From Lutispora sp003527145 (lineage in GTDB: Bacteria > Bacillota > Clostridia > Lutisporales > Lutisporaceae), in assembly GCA_029983695.1 (NCBI GenBank), contig JASBZB010000022.1, forward strand, positions 13,520 to 77,519: a stretch of DNA of 64,000 nucleotides. Direction: 5' to 3'. Of the stretch, positions 7,815 through 17,217 are shown one piece after another (within the stretch, counting starts at the first letter, position 1; every line of letters starts with the position of its first letter). The notes below the pieces were generated by a model. It made no database searches. It was not told the DNA's origin and saw nothing but the letters and a program-made list of their open reading frames with translations. A program made the translations under genes and the position numbers.

Positions 7815-10422
7815 TTTCTACTATATATGCCTTCTCTTCGTCTCCGATTTTTATGCCGAAGATTTCTTCAACCGTCACGAAATTTTTATCAATCATATTA
7901 AACATTTCATTCCTGCTAATTTTAAACTGCTCTACTTCCTTGTAGTGAAAGGTTTTGTTCATTATTACCCTTTCAATCATACAGGAGCAATGGAAAAGGA
8001 ATTTTATGATAATATCCTCATCTAATTCAACATTAAGCTCATTAGCAATGCCGGTCAAAACCTCTATAAGCACTGCACAGCTCTTTTTGGGATTTAAAAA
8101 GGTAAGTGTTGTATCCAATATATTTATCAGAAGCTCTATAAATATTTCTCTTTTATTTTTGCATAATTCATTTTCTTTATTATCATCAAATTGATACAGA
8201 TAATTTACCAAACCGAATTGCTCCGCCCTATTATTGCTGATGGTTTCAGAAATCTGATCAACAGTTATATCATTGAGCAGAGATAATCTGGCAGCCTCTA
8301 CTACCATACTGGTGGTGAACACTTCAAAGTATTTGATGGGCATTTTGACTTTTTCCTCAATAAGATCAGCAAAAATAGAGAGCCCTCTCAAATCCGCAAA
8401 AATAATAACACTCTCAATATTTTTCAATGATAAAATCTTTTGTACTATTAGTTCATATGTATCTGCCACTTTTTCATTGAAAGGTATATCTATTCCGTAT
8501 ACGCATTCTACATTCAATAAATCATTAACCGAACCAGCAATAGCTGTCGCAGTGTTCAGACCATGGCATGTAACAATTATTGCGATAGATTGGTTGCGTT
8601 CCCTATTCTTTAATACATAAAAGAGCATAGTAATAAATATGATCTCATCCTTTGGTATTTCTATGTTCATCTTTTCAACTATATAATTCATAAATATTTC
8701 TGCTGCACTATGCTCCTCTCTATATTCCTTAACAGCAGCAATATCAATTTCGCTCTTATAATCGGCAAGCAGTTTATTATACTCAACAAGGCGTGATACA
8801 TGTAATGCTATATAATATATGGCTGTTTTGTCTTGTGTCAGGTCGATAATATCTTTTATTTCATTCAAGCCTTCCTCTACAACCTTAATTATCTCAGTCT
8901 TTACAATATTATAATCATAGCCTCCTTCCCCTGAATGGAGAGCATTTGATTTCAAAACGAAACTTTTGAAATAATCGTCGATTTGCTCATATATTCTGTC
9001 TCTCATTGTTTTGCCGGTGAGCCCTTCTTTTGAGAGTTCCCTCCAGGTATCCGAGAGAAAAGAATAAATAGATTCCGCACTATCAGAATTATTATTATAA
9101 TAAATATCTATAGCTTCGTCATTAATATCGGGGCTGTCGGGGGAAAAAACCAAATCCTTATTTTCATATGCGCCTGCATCAGGAATACATATATGCTTAT
9201 TCTCATTTATCTTAAACAGCCCTTCCTTAACCTGCTTTGATAAATGAGATAGTTTTATCTCAACGATGCTTCTGCCATACTCCATACAATCCAAAAATGC
9301 TCTGGCACATACAAATTGAATATCGCTTCTCAATTGCCCTATATTTCCGTCACATTCGTAATAAAGGAATCCTTTGAATACTTCCTTATTAACCTTTATA
9401 GGCAGCTTCAGTCTTTTAGACTCGCTTTTGAAAAGACTGCATGTCAGCTCAACCCTTTCCCTAATGGTCCTGTCTCTCAAGTCCGGGAGTTTTATAACTA
9501 TAGGTATTCTTCTCAACAAAGTTCTAAGAATAGCAGAGTCAGGGTTTTCTGTCGTAGCCGAAATAATCATAACATTGGCCTTTCTCATATTAGAAGTCTC
9601 TCCAAGCCTCCTGAAACAGCCTCTGTCAATCAATAAAAACAGCATCTCCTGCCCTTCATAGGGAAGACGATGAATCTCATCTAAAAAAAGTATGCCTCCA
9701 TTGGCATGATCAATAAGCCCCTCCCGCTCTTCATTGGCACCTGTAAAGGCGCCTTTAACATAGCCGAAAAGATGAGACATTAAAAGCTGTGGATTTTCTG
9801 CATAATCGGCGCAGTTAAAAACAATATACTTGTCGTCTTTGGGATACCTGCCCATATCAACTCCATAACGGTACATAGCCTCTGCAAAGGTTGTTTTTCC
9901 AACTCCCGTGGACCCTATAATAAGCGTATGCAATCCATTGGGCGGATATAGCATAGCAGCTTTCGCCTGCTCTACTTGATACTTTAAGCTTGAATCTGCT
10001 CCAATAATAAAATCTATAGCGCTTTTTTTGCGGCAGCTTTTCTTCTCATGATTTGGATTAGCATTAAGTGCCATGCTGTTAATATCACTATCGCCTTTGT
10101 CTGGGACAGGCTTATCCAATAAAATATCCCTAAAAGCATCGTAATTATCAAATAGTATATTATTGATCTTTAAGCTTCGCTTATTCTCTAAAGTGTTTTT
10201 GTCTAAATATAGTACCGGCTTGCCTTTTATTTTTATAATATTGCCTTCTTTGAACAGTTGATTTAACTCTTTACTTGTATTAGTACGGTTTATGCCGGCT
10301 TGCAAGCTGATATAGTCCGTATCAAAGCCTATTCTGGTGATGGATTGATCATTTATATTGCTTAGCAGCTTTTCTGTTTCCCTTTCAATGATTGAATATA
10401 TTCGCTCCTTCCTATTAGCCAT
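7771..10422 (-). CDS. levR: LevR-type sigma-54-dependent PTS operon activator
   Basis: 883-residue regulator that activates sigma-54 promoters of mannose-class PTS operons and is itself controlled by PTS phosphorylation. Domain order seen: N-terminal winged-helix-like DNA-binding part (1-75); AAA+ ATPase with Walker A GSTGVGKT (170-177), the sigma-54 contact loop GAFTGA (224-229) and Walker B GGILFLDE (242-249); a first PRD at about 470-580; an EIIA-Man-like domain with AIIVTCHGLNTAT; a truncated EIIB-like part; and a C-terminal PRD with FHCSCMIER. Length and order match LevR and not the shorter NtrC class. It is transcribed in the same direction as the PTS genes, 258 bp upstream of EIIA, with its own start at 10422. 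Confidence 0.95.
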   Translation of the reverse strand: MANRKERIYSIIERETEKLLSNINDQSITRIGFDTDYISLQAGINRTNTSKELNQLFKEGNIIKIKGKPVLYLDKNTLENKRSLKINNILFDNYDAFRDILLDKPVPDKGDSDINSMALNANPNHEKKSCRKKSAIDFIIGADSSLKYQVEQAKAAMLYPPNGLHTLIIGSTGVGKTTFAEAMYRYGVDMGRYPKDDKYIVFNCADYAENPQLLMSHLFGYVKGAFTGANEEREGLIDHANGGILFLDEIHRLPYEGQEMLFLLIDRGCFRRLGETSNMRKANVMIISATTENPDSAILRTLLRRIPIVIKLPDLRDRTIRERVELTCSLFKSESKRLKLPIKVNKEVFKGFLYYECDGNIGQLRSDIQFVCARAFLDCMEYGRSIVEIKLSHLSKQVKEGLFKINENKHICIPDAGAYENKDLVFSPDSPDINDEAIDIYYNNNSDSAESIYSFLSDTWRELSKEGLTGKTMRDRIYEQIDDYFKSFVLKSNALHSGEGGYDYNIVKTEIIKVVEEGLNEIKDIIDLTQDKTAIYYIALHVSRLVEYNKLLADYKSEIDIAAVKEYREEHSAAEIFMNYIVEKMNIEIPKDEIIFITMLFYVLKNRERNQSIAIIVTCHGLNTATAIAGSVNDLLNVECVYGIDIPFNEKVADTYELIVQKILSLKNIESVIIFADLRGLSIFADLIEEKVKMPIKYFEVFTTSMVVEAARLSLLNDITVDQISETISNNRAEQFGLVNYLYQFDDNKENELCKNKREIFIELLINILDTTLTFLNPKKSCAVLIEVLTGIANELNVELDEDIIIKFLFHCSCMIERVIMNKTFHYKEVEQFKISRNEMFNMIDKNFVTVEEIFGIKIGDEEKAYIVEMIDTHYDTVIDTHN

Positions 10423-10805
10423 AGCTTATAGCACCCCCTGCGCAGTTATTAGCAACAAATTAACAGTTATATTGTCCATACATTATTGAGGCAGCTTGTA
10501 CGAATTGCAGCGACAACTCCAAAATATCAACTATAAAACTATACTATATTACCGAATTATCAGACTTCTTAATACATTCTATCATACTAGGATAAAAGAA
10601 CAAAATAATCAAATATGGTATAGATGCAGCTATAGAAATATTAAAGCTGAAAAAACAGCAACAAAAGTAAAATAACCATATACAATGAAATCTTGAAATC
10701 CTTGAAGCAATAGAATAAAAACGAATAATAAAAATACCTTCTGCTATGGTTTCTTATCCTATAACAGAAGGTATTTCTTATTGGGAAGCGGTTTAGCTAT
10801 TAGGA
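10423..10805. other. Intergenic stretch with one hairpin
   Basis: No gene can be supported here. The notable structure is an inverted repeat at 10732-10776 (arm AAATACCTTCTG..TAT and its near-complement around a 14-base loop). On the minus strand its second arm runs into TATTTTTATTATT, like a rho-independent terminator, although no minus-strand gene ends here; it may be left from a lost gene. Confidence 0.4.
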
Positions 10806-10834
10806 TTTACACCTTTTGGAATTATTGATATAAT
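10806..10834 (+). promoter_or_regulatory. Promoter carried by Rpn element, copy A
   Basis: TTTACA at 10806-10811, a 17-base spacer and TATAAT at 10829-10834, followed by AAAGGGGG at the gene start. The same block precedes copy B (29775-29803) and two decayed fragments (about 16998 and 21226), so it travels with the repeat family and is not local sequence. Confidence 0.8.
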
Positions 10835-10856
10835 ATAATTAGCAAGCGAAAGGGGG

Positions 10857-11855
10857 ATGAAATTGGGGAATAATAAGCAGGAGCTTTTAAGCCCTTTGAG
10901 CGACATAGTATTTAAAGCCTTATTTGGCAGGGAAGAAAAAAATAGTAAAATAATACTCATAGATTTTCTAAATTCTGTACTATCTCTCGAAGGTAATGAA
11001 AAGATAACTGAAATAATTCACTTAAGCCCTTTCAACATAAAAGAATACAAAGAGGATAAAGGCTCCATATTTGACATAAAGGTAAAGAATCAGAGAGAAG
11101 AAAGAATAAACATAGAAATGCAGATAAACAATGTAGATGATTTCAGGAAAAGAAGCTTATATTACTGGAGCAAGATGTACTCCGAAACCATAAAGGAATC
11201 TGAAAACTATACAAATCTAAAGAAGAGCATAGTAATAAACATAATGGATTTCGAAATAATAAAAGAGACAAACAGATACCACACAGAGTATAGGATACTG
11301 GAAAAGGAAGAAAAGTTTCCATTACTGGATGATCTGGAAATACACTATATAGAACTTCAAAAATTCCATCCTCAAAAGGATCCGGAAGAAATGGAAGCCA
11401 TAGAATTATGGCTGAGCTTTATAAAAAAAGCCGGAAAAGAAGAAATAGAAAAACTGGTTGAGAGAAAGGAGGAGCTGAGTATAGCTATGGAAATGCTGAA
11501 AAAAATAAGTGCAGATGAAGAATTGAGAGAAAAATATGCAGCTCGTGAGAAAGCCAGACTTGACGCCATATCAAGCCTTAAGTTTGCTGAAATGAAGGGC
11601 ATAGAAAAAGGCAAGGCTGAAGGTAGAGCTGAAGGCAAAGCTGAAGGTAGAGCTGAAGGCAAAGCTGAAGGTAGAGCTGAAGGCAGAGCTGAATTATTGA
11701 TAAGACTTCTCAGCAAAAAATTTGGCGTATTGCCTAGGCCTTTAGAAGAAAGGATACGAAATGCTGCTCTTCCTGTTTTGGATTTGCTGGCAGAAAATAT
11801 ATTTGAGCTCAATTCTATAGATGAAGTCATAAGATTAATCGATGAAAACAAGTAA
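10857..11855 (+). CDS. Rpn family PD-(D/E)XK nuclease / putative transposase, copy A
   Basis: 332-residue member of the Rpn (recombination-promoting nuclease, PDDEXK_2-type) family, many copies of which occur in single clostridial genomes. The N-terminal part opens with SDIVFKALFG, and the nuclease core is seen as GSIFDIKVKN followed by INIEMQ near residues 70-90 (Asp, then Glu-x-Gln). A charged helical region follows, then a tandem AEGK/AEGR repeat (about 253-279) and a leucine-rich tail. ATG 10857 abuts a run of G; a TTG two codons later is better spaced from it and may be the real start. The first 670 bases look identical to the copy at 29826-30797. Confidence 0.9.
   Translation: MKLGNNKQELLSPLSDIVFKALFGREEKNSKIILIDFLNSVLSLEGNEKITEIIHLSPFNIKEYKEDKGSIFDIKVKNQREERINIEMQINNVDDFRKRSLYYWSKMYSETIKESENYTNLKKSIVINIMDFEIIKETNRYHTEYRILEKEEKFPLLDDLEIHYIELQKFHPQKDPEEMEAIELWLSFIKKAGKEEIEKLVERKEELSIAMEMLKKISADEELREKYAAREKARLDAISSLKFAEMKGIEKGKAEGRAEGKAEGRAEGKAEGRAEGRAELLIRLLSKKFGVLPRPLEERIRNAALPVLDLLAENIFELNSIDEVIRLIDENK
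11612..11690 (+). repeat. 12-bp tandem repeat coding AEG(K/R)
   Basis: About six and a half units of GCTGAAGGYARA encode alternating AEGR and AEGK. Copy B of the gene has only about four and a half units at 30593-30640, so repeat number varies between the copies without breaking the frame. Confidence 0.9.
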
Positions 11856-11887
11856 GTGGGAGCTATGCAGTTCCCACTTACTTGTTT
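11846..11887 (+). terminator. Terminator of Rpn copy A
   Basis: Sixteen-base perfect arms (11846-11861 and 11872-11887) around a 10-base loop, ending in a run of T. The stem includes the stop codon of the gene. A structure of similar design but different sequence closes copy B. Confidence 0.88.
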
Positions 11888-11967
11888 TTTTAGAATGGCG
11901 GCTAGGAGAGCTGGTCTGCCCAGACAGACCTGCCTATTCTGGTGTCCAGTCCCGCTTGTCCCATACA

Positions 11968-12585
11968 TTATTTGCATTCACACAGATAAATGTTAAACTC
12001 ATCTCTTAGAGTTTTATCATTGAAAGCTACATATAGCGGACGATTAAAGTTCATATCATCAAGCACTCTAATGTTATTATAGATGTTTTGTCTGTTTAAG
12101 TGGTTGAAAACTCCCAAGTCGACTACTCCAAATGCTACTTTTTTATCATTAACGGATTTCAGCAGCTCATCTATCGATTTAAAGAGCTTTTTATTCTCCA
12201 ACCCAATGGAATCAATAATTTCTCCATACTTATAGTTTTCTATAACCCCAAGCTTTGAATTTTCCTCAAATAAACCTTCGATATTGCCATAATAAACCTT
12301 ATTAGTTGATGTAACTATTGAAGTTACTGCATCCCTCAGCTTCTCAGAAAAGTAAAAAAGTTTTTCTCTTTCAGGTGTTTTTTGAACCTGAAATACTATA
12401 TCGATTTCTTTATTATTGAACTTTTTTTCAATCAATGACCACTCTTGTATTATATAGTCAGCTTTATAGCCCATTCTGTCAATTATTAAGCTTACAGTAT
12501 CATAATCTGAGCCACAGATATTTTTGTTTTTATCAATATATTGATATGGTGGAAATGGATCGGCTCCAATTATTAAATGCCTCAT
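11968..12585 (-). CDS. Family-3 periplasmic-binding-like protein without signal peptide
   Basis: 205-residue protein with the fold signature of amino-acid-type (family 3) solute-binding proteins: an opening beta strand IIGADPFPPYQY, then DYDTVSLIIDRMGYKADYI, DIVFQVQKTPEREKLFYFSE near residues 60-80, and KLGVIENYKYGEII. It starts directly at the binding domain with no signal peptide or lipobox, so it should stay in the cytoplasm. It is two bases downstream of the NicX-like gene and uses the tail of that gene (GGGGAAAGAG) as ribosome site, so the two are co-transcribed. It may act as a cytoplasmic ligand sensor or carrier, or be a relic of an exported protein; no ABC transporter genes are nearby. 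Confidence 0.75.
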   Translation of the reverse strand: MRHLIIGADPFPPYQYIDKNKNICGSDYDTVSLIIDRMGYKADYIIQEWSLIEKKFNNKEIDIVFQVQKTPEREKLFYFSEKLRDAVTSIVTSTNKVYYGNIEGLFEENSKLGVIENYKYGEIIDSIGLENKKLFKSIDELLKSVNDKKVAFGVVDLGVFNHLNRQNIYNNIRVLDDMNFNRPLYVAFNDKTLRDEFNIYLCECK

Positions 12586-12586
12586 A

Positions 12587-13636
12587 TTACTCTTTCCCCA
12601 ACTTATTTGCCAGAGCCTTCAATTCAGGATGTATGAATTTACCGTATTCCATGATTTGCTCATCATCCAGCCATACTGAGCACTCCAGGCTAATTCCATC
12701 CACATGGCTTTTGGCTACTCTTGGCTCACTTCCGGAATAATTTGGCCCTTGATGCCCAAATCCCCATTCTGTACTTCCCCATATCCTTTCATCTTCTGTT
12801 GTGCAACCTTCAAGCTTTGCATTGGGGCTGCATCCGTAACATACATGAGCTGCTAAATACATGTTCGGATCCTCCAGCGACTTGAAATACTCCTCTGCCT
12901 GCTTGGCTAACTTACCGCCCTCGAATTTAACGATCCGCCCTTTTTCAACAATATAAGTTATCGTTTCACTAAGAACACCAAGCTCCAAGTCTCCTCCGCC
13001 GCTATATGCTCCATCGAAGGTAATCCTTCCATTTATGGTTTCTTCCTTCGGTGCCCATCCAATCTGTCCAATCAGAAAGTGAGCGCCAGGTGTGCTATAG
13101 TCAATCTCATTATTTATAGGACGTTTAGGATCATTTTCAAAGGCAACATCAGTGCCGGCTTTATTTGTAATCCTAACTTTTTTCGCTGCCTTTGTGATAT
13201 CTGTCAGCTTAGTCTGAAATTCCTTTTGAATTTGCATATCTACAAGCCCAATATTTCTTACTATTCTCTCAATTCCTAATCCACCCAGCATAACTTGACG
13301 AGTTCTTCCATTTGTGACAGCCTTGTCCCAAATAGGTGAATAAAGCAGCCATTGATCGTTTAATTCAATCCATACATCTGTCTGGTCAGCGCATGCTTTA
13401 AGCGGGTCAGGCAAATAATCCATAGTCAAGGAACCATATCCTTTCGGTGTCGAATGCCATGCCAGCATAGCTTTTGCCCCTAATGCATCAGCTATTTTTG
13501 TAATTTCTTCGGCTACTCTGAAATCACCGATAGAGTCAATTGTAACCAACACACTTTCACCTTTTTTAACCTTAACCATATCATGCATTAGTTTATACGC
13601 TGACTTCGTTAATTCCATGTCTAAAAATTGTGCCAT
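12587..13636 (-). CDS. NicX/M29-aminopeptidase-like metalloprotein
   Basis: 349-residue protein resembling the family that includes 2,5-dihydroxypyridine 5,6-dioxygenase (NicX) and thermophilic M29 aminopeptidases. The C-terminal blocks with charged and histidine residues fit the metal-site region: EWGFGHQGPNYSG, AKSHVDGISLECSVWLDD, and earlier STPGAHFLIGQIGWAPKEE. The enzyme class (dioxygenase, hydrolase or peptidase) cannot be settled; an oxygen-dependent reaction would be odd in an anaerobe. It begins at ATG 13636, overlapping the permease stop in a TAATG, after AAGGAGGAGG. Neighbours point to a transported nucleobase-like or heterocyclic substrate. Confidence 0.75.
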   Translation of the reverse strand: MAQFLDMELTKSAYKLMHDMVKVKKGESVLVTIDSIGDFRVAEEITKIADALGAKAMLAWHSTPKGYGSLTMDYLPDPLKACADQTDVWIELNDQWLLYSPIWDKAVTNGRTRQVMLGGLGIERIVRNIGLVDMQIQKEFQTKLTDITKAAKKVRITNKAGTDVAFENDPKRPINNEIDYSTPGAHFLIGQIGWAPKEETINGRITFDGAYSGGGDLELGVLSETITYIVEKGRIVKFEGGKLAKQAEEYFKSLEDPNMYLAAHVCYGCSPNAKLEGCTTEDERIWGSTEWGFGHQGPNYSGSEPRVAKSHVDGISLECSVWLDDEQIMEYGKFIHPELKALANKLGKE

Positions 13637-14934
13637 TACATTTCCTCCTCCTTATTTTCTTCTTGCTCTATTTTTAATGGTCTTAATTTCATCAAAATTA
13701 TATATATTATTATAGATGTCGCTAATGAGTTAATGGATGCTATCCCTGCTTTCACTGCAAATCCAACAATACAACCTGCTGCCCAAGCAATTAGCGCATT
13801 CATATTCCATGCCGGAATTTGACTTTCATCTTTGAATCGATAGTTTTGCTTTCTGATTATATAATAATCTGCCATAATTACTCCAGCCATAGGAGGTACT
13901 CCTATACCAAGTATGCTTAACCAACTGGCAAAATATTTTGCGACTCCCAAGCCTCCTAATGCTGCCCCGATAGTGCCGACTGTTAAAGTGATCTTCTTTT
14001 TTTTGACATGAATCATATTAGATAAGCCTAAAGATGAAGTATATAAGTTATTATCATTAGTAGTCCATTGTGCAAGTATCAAAACTATTAGAGCAGGAAA
14101 TCCCAAGCCTAATTGCAGCATTGCTTTAGGCAAATCGCCTATGCCGGTAGTTAGTGTTGTCAAATATCCTGCGATAATGATAAAAGTATTAGCTGCCAAA
14201 TACCCAAATATAGTAGCTATCCAAGCTGCTTTTGTATCTTTTGAATATCTAGTTATATCAGCTTGTGCTGAAGCGCCCGCAGCAAATGACCCTACAACCA
14301 TTACAATGCCAGCACTTAATGTTACATTGCCTTGAGGTACAATCGATACGGTATTACCCCATCCACCTATAGACTTTATAGCGGCAACTGTACCAATAGT
14401 AGCAGTAATAACAATCAAGGGAACGGCAATTTTGCTAAGTGCATCTAATCCCTTATAACCGAAATATGCCGTTATAAGCATCAGCATTCCACCCCAAAAG
14501 CCTGCGAAACCAGGATGGGTTATAAAACCTGCGTTTGGAAACATAGCATTAATAGTATTACCGAATAAACCGGATTGAACTGAAAACCATCCTGCCATTG
14601 TGAGTGCTAAAACCAGACTGACAATTTTGAAGCCTTCATGTCCAAAGCTATAGATAGCAAGTCTTGAAGATGATAATCCTTCTTTTGCACCTGCTGCTCC
14701 AATAGCTCCGCCGAAAAAGGATAGAATTGTGTTCCCTACGATTGCCGCCATTAAAGCATCTTTAAAGTTCAACCCTGCAGCCATCGCCGCACCGGTGAAC
14801 AATCCTGACATCGCAATGCAAAATCCCGCTGCAACCATCGCTACACTAAAGATGCTTTTTCGTTCACTTTGAGGTATTCTTTCAATAGCATAATCATTAT
14901 TTGCCGTTTTTGCTTCTATTTGTGTTTTCATCAT
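13636..14934 (-). CDS. NCS1-family cytosine/purine permease
   Basis: About 433-residue integral membrane transporter with some 12 hydrophobic segments, resembling CodB-type cytosine permeases. Typical features: the glycine-rich first helices (FTGAAMAAGLNFKDALMAAI), GWFSVQSGLFGNT, the ADITRYSKDTK loop in the middle, and WTTNDNNLYTSSLGLSNM. I choose ATG 14934 because AGGAGGG lies six bases upstream; the upstream in-frame start would sit above that site. It precedes the NicX-like gene with overlapping stop/start. Substrate is inferred only as a nucleobase or related small heterocycle. Confidence 0.88.
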   Translation of the reverse strand: MMKTQIEAKTANNDYAIERIPQSERKSIFSVAMVAAGFCIAMSGLFTGAAMAAGLNFKDALMAAIVGNTILSFFGGAIGAAGAKEGLSSSRLAIYSFGHEGFKIVSLVLALTMAGWFSVQSGLFGNTINAMFPNAGFITHPGFAGFWGGMLMLITAYFGYKGLDALSKIAVPLIVITATIGTVAAIKSIGGWGNTVSIVPQGNVTLSAGIVMVVGSFAAGASAQADITRYSKDTKAAWIATIFGYLAANTFIIIAGYLTTLTTGIGDLPKAMLQLGLGFPALIVLILAQWTTNDNNLYTSSLGLSNMIHVKKKKITLTVGTIGAALGGLGVAKYFASWLSILGIGVPPMAGVIMADYYIIRKQNYRFKDESQIPAWNMNALIAWAAGCIVGFAVKAGIASINSLATSIIIYIILMKLRPLKIEQEENKEEEM

Positions 14935-15000
14935 AAAAACCCTCCTTTCAACTACACTATACAGCATAATGATTTCATGCTCATTATTTGAAATATCAAA

Positions 15001-15044
15001 AATAAACTAATAAATTGTGCACCTGCACAATTTATTAGTTTATT
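15001..15044 (-). terminator. Perfect 20-bp hairpin at the end of the PucR gene
   Basis: Two perfect 20-base arms (15001-15020 and 15025-15044) around a 4-base loop ACCT. On the minus strand the hairpin contains the PucR stop codon and ends TTTATTTTTGATATTT, as in an intrinsic terminator. It separates the regulator from the permease-led operon. Confidence 0.75.
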
Positions 15045-16659
15045 CAAAGTATTCGGATACAATAAATATCAATGTATTCAATAAGTAGGGCATACTCCAT
15101 GGTTCATATCCCAAAATCTCAACTATCTTTTTCTTTCTATAATTTATCGTATTTCTATGCAGATATAGCTCATCAGCTACTTTTTCAGTACTCATATTAT
15201 TATAGATTAACGACCTTAACGTCACGTATAAGTTCATATTTGTCTCTTCATCATATTTCTTTAGTTCAATAAAAAAATCATTTTTTATTGAACTAAACCT
15301 TTTGATATCCCGAATTTCTTTAAAAATTCCATAAAAACTAAGGTCCTCGAAATTGACCACATTATTAACTCCCAGAAAATGCCTTCCTATTCTAACTGCA
15401 TCCATAGCTTCCATATAGGCATTTGGAATGCTTTTATAGTTATCTATATCTGTGCTTATTCCAACTGACACAGAGCCTGTAAAGCTCTCATTGCAGCACT
15501 TCAGTATATTGCGGCCTAAATTTTTAGACCTTTCATATGTTTTCCTGTTATCCTGCTGAAGCAGAATTATAAAAGTATCGCTTCTAAGCCCTATAAGATT
15601 TAAATCATTATCCGCTTTTACTATGACTTTAACCTTATTATATAGGACTTCATTGATGAATTTCTCATAGTCTTTGGTTTTTATTCCGACACTTTCCTGT
15701 ATATCATTGAGATTAACTATTAGCATCCTGCACTTATCTAAAATATTCCACCCGACATCATGCCCCATTTTAACAGCAACATCATCAGATCTAAAATTCC
15801 AAGTTATTAGATCGCTGATATATTCCTGTTTTCTGACAGTTTCCAATTCGCTTATTCTTGAATTTTTCGTGAATATTAATGTACACAAGCTTGCCATAAT
15901 CTGCAGAACTCTTATATTTTTGTCTAAATCGTTTCCCGAAATTTCTGCTGCAATAAGTCCATAATGCAACCCATTGGATTGAATGGGAAGTATTATTTTT
16001 TTAACTGAATTTGCATCAATGATGCAATATCCCTTTTTCCTGCATTCTTCCCTTATTGAATTATAGTACTCTGTAATTAAACCAACTATCTCATTCAATT
16101 TTTTATCATACTTTGGATACAGAATTTTATTATTTATATCCAGGAAAAAAATCTTACTGCCATACTCTTCCGACATAGTTTTATAAATATAATTCACATC
16201 TCTTTTTGTAGCTATATATTCTATTAATTTATTTTGCATATTGATTACGCTATTATACTCAGAATCCGGATTACCCATAAGCCTTAGGATAATGGGGTTA
16301 AGTATTTCAACATAGGATCTTTCACTATTAGCAACAATAAGCGGAAATTCCAACTCGTTACATAATTCTATAATAGCTTGGTGAACTTCTTTAATGAATA
16401 GATCAACATGACATATCACAAGTCCCGCAGATTTTTTTTCATGTAAAGCAAGAATAACCGATTTCTGTTTTTCAATATCCTGCATTATTGCATAGAACGA
16501 AGTAATATACAACTGGTTTTCAAGCACCCAGGTTTTAATTTTTGTCTCAGCTACTTCTAGGACGCTTATGCTTGATACTTCATTATCGCTGCCCTTCATA
16601 CCCGCAACAATTTTAGCATCTTTTAGACCTCCAAAATTCATAACATCTTTAATAATCAT
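15040..16659 (-). CDS. PucR-family transcriptional regulator
   Basis: 539-residue regulator with an N-terminal PucR (purine catabolism) sensor domain, a GGDEF-like middle region lacking catalytic residues, and a C-terminal PucR helix-turn-helix: STEKVADELYLHRNTINYR followed by KKIVEILGYEP. Such proteins activate neighbouring purine, allantoin or amino-compound genes. It lies immediately upstream of the permease operon in the same direction, so that operon is the likely target. ATG 16659 has an AAGGGATGA ribosome site. Confidence 0.92.
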   Translation of the reverse strand: MIIKDVMNFGGLKDAKIVAGMKGSDNEVSSISVLEVAETKIKTWVLENQLYITSFYAIMQDIEKQKSVILALHEKKSAGLVICHVDLFIKEVHQAIIELCNELEFPLIVANSERSYVEILNPIILRLMGNPDSEYNSVINMQNKLIEYIATKRDVNYIYKTMSEEYGSKIFFLDINNKILYPKYDKKLNEIVGLITEYYNSIREECRKKGYCIIDANSVKKIILPIQSNGLHYGLIAAEISGNDLDKNIRVLQIMASLCTLIFTKNSRISELETVRKQEYISDLITWNFRSDDVAVKMGHDVGWNILDKCRMLIVNLNDIQESVGIKTKDYEKFINEVLYNKVKVIVKADNDLNLIGLRSDTFIILLQQDNRKTYERSKNLGRNILKCCNESFTGSVSVGISTDIDNYKSIPNAYMEAMDAVRIGRHFLGVNNVVNFEDLSFYGIFKEIRDIKRFSSIKNDFFIELKKYDEETNMNLYVTLRSLIYNNMSTEKVADELYLHRNTINYRKKKIVEILGYEPWSMPYLLNTLIFIVSEYFE

Positions 16660-16996
16660 AAAACTATCATCCCTTCCGCTTATTATAGTCTTTAAAAAGC
16701 AATATACGGTTTATTCTAATGTCGCTGAATTCGATTGATTCTTCGATGCGGCCTTGTTTGCTGCGGTATTTTAAATGTTATTATAATATAAAACATATTA
16801 TTATACTATAAATAGAATGAGCCATATTACGGTAAAAGCATGAATACATTTTCTTACAAAATCATTATAAAGGATTTTTTTAAATCTGCCTTATTTATTT
16901 CAATTCAACCAGGTGGTTCTGCATAAGGTGACATCCAGTATCCTCTAATACTTTTTTATATTACTTCAAATTTATTGATAACTGCTCCTAAACTTC
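16660..16996. other. Intergenic stretch without recognisable gene
   Basis: AT-rich spacer between the PucR gene start and the Rpn remnant. I see no open frame with a ribosome site and no clear RNA structure. It presumably contains the PucR promoter. Confidence 0.5.
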
Positions 16997-17166
16997 ATTT
17001 ACACCTTTTGGAATTATTGATATATTATAATTAGCAAACGAAAGGAAGAGCTGAGTATTGCTATGGAAATGCTGCTCTTCCTGTTTTGGATTTGCTGGCA
17101 GAAAATATATTTGAGCTCAATTCTACAGAAGAGGCCATAAATTTAATCGAATCGAGTAGTAGGTAG
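16997..17166 (+). pseudogene. Internally deleted Rpn element remnant
   Basis: The family promoter block is present (TTTACA at about 16998, with TATATT in place of TATAAT), then jumps from the gene start to the segment AGAGCTGAGTATTGCTATGGAAATGCTG, and jumps again to CTCTTCCTGTTTTGGATTTGCTGG, the last 100 bases of the gene. The joins fall in short shared words (GAAAGG and GAAATGCTG), as expected for microhomology deletions. No function remains. Confidence 0.85.
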
Positions 17167-17189
17167 GTGATTAGTTCACCTATCTACTA
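17157..17189 (+). terminator. Hairpin at end of the Rpn remnant
   Basis: Fourteen-base arms with one G-T pair (TAGTAGGTAGGTGA and TCACCTATCTACTA). The position matches the terminators that close the two full copies. The T tail is weak. Confidence 0.5.
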
Positions 17190-17217
17190 TCCGCCAGATT
17201 ATGTCCTGCTTTGCAAT

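Noticed and set aside
11372..11977. Open frame opposite the Rpn gene with repeated ALPS units
   Set aside because: Mirror of the AEGK/R repeat on the coding strand; no start signals.
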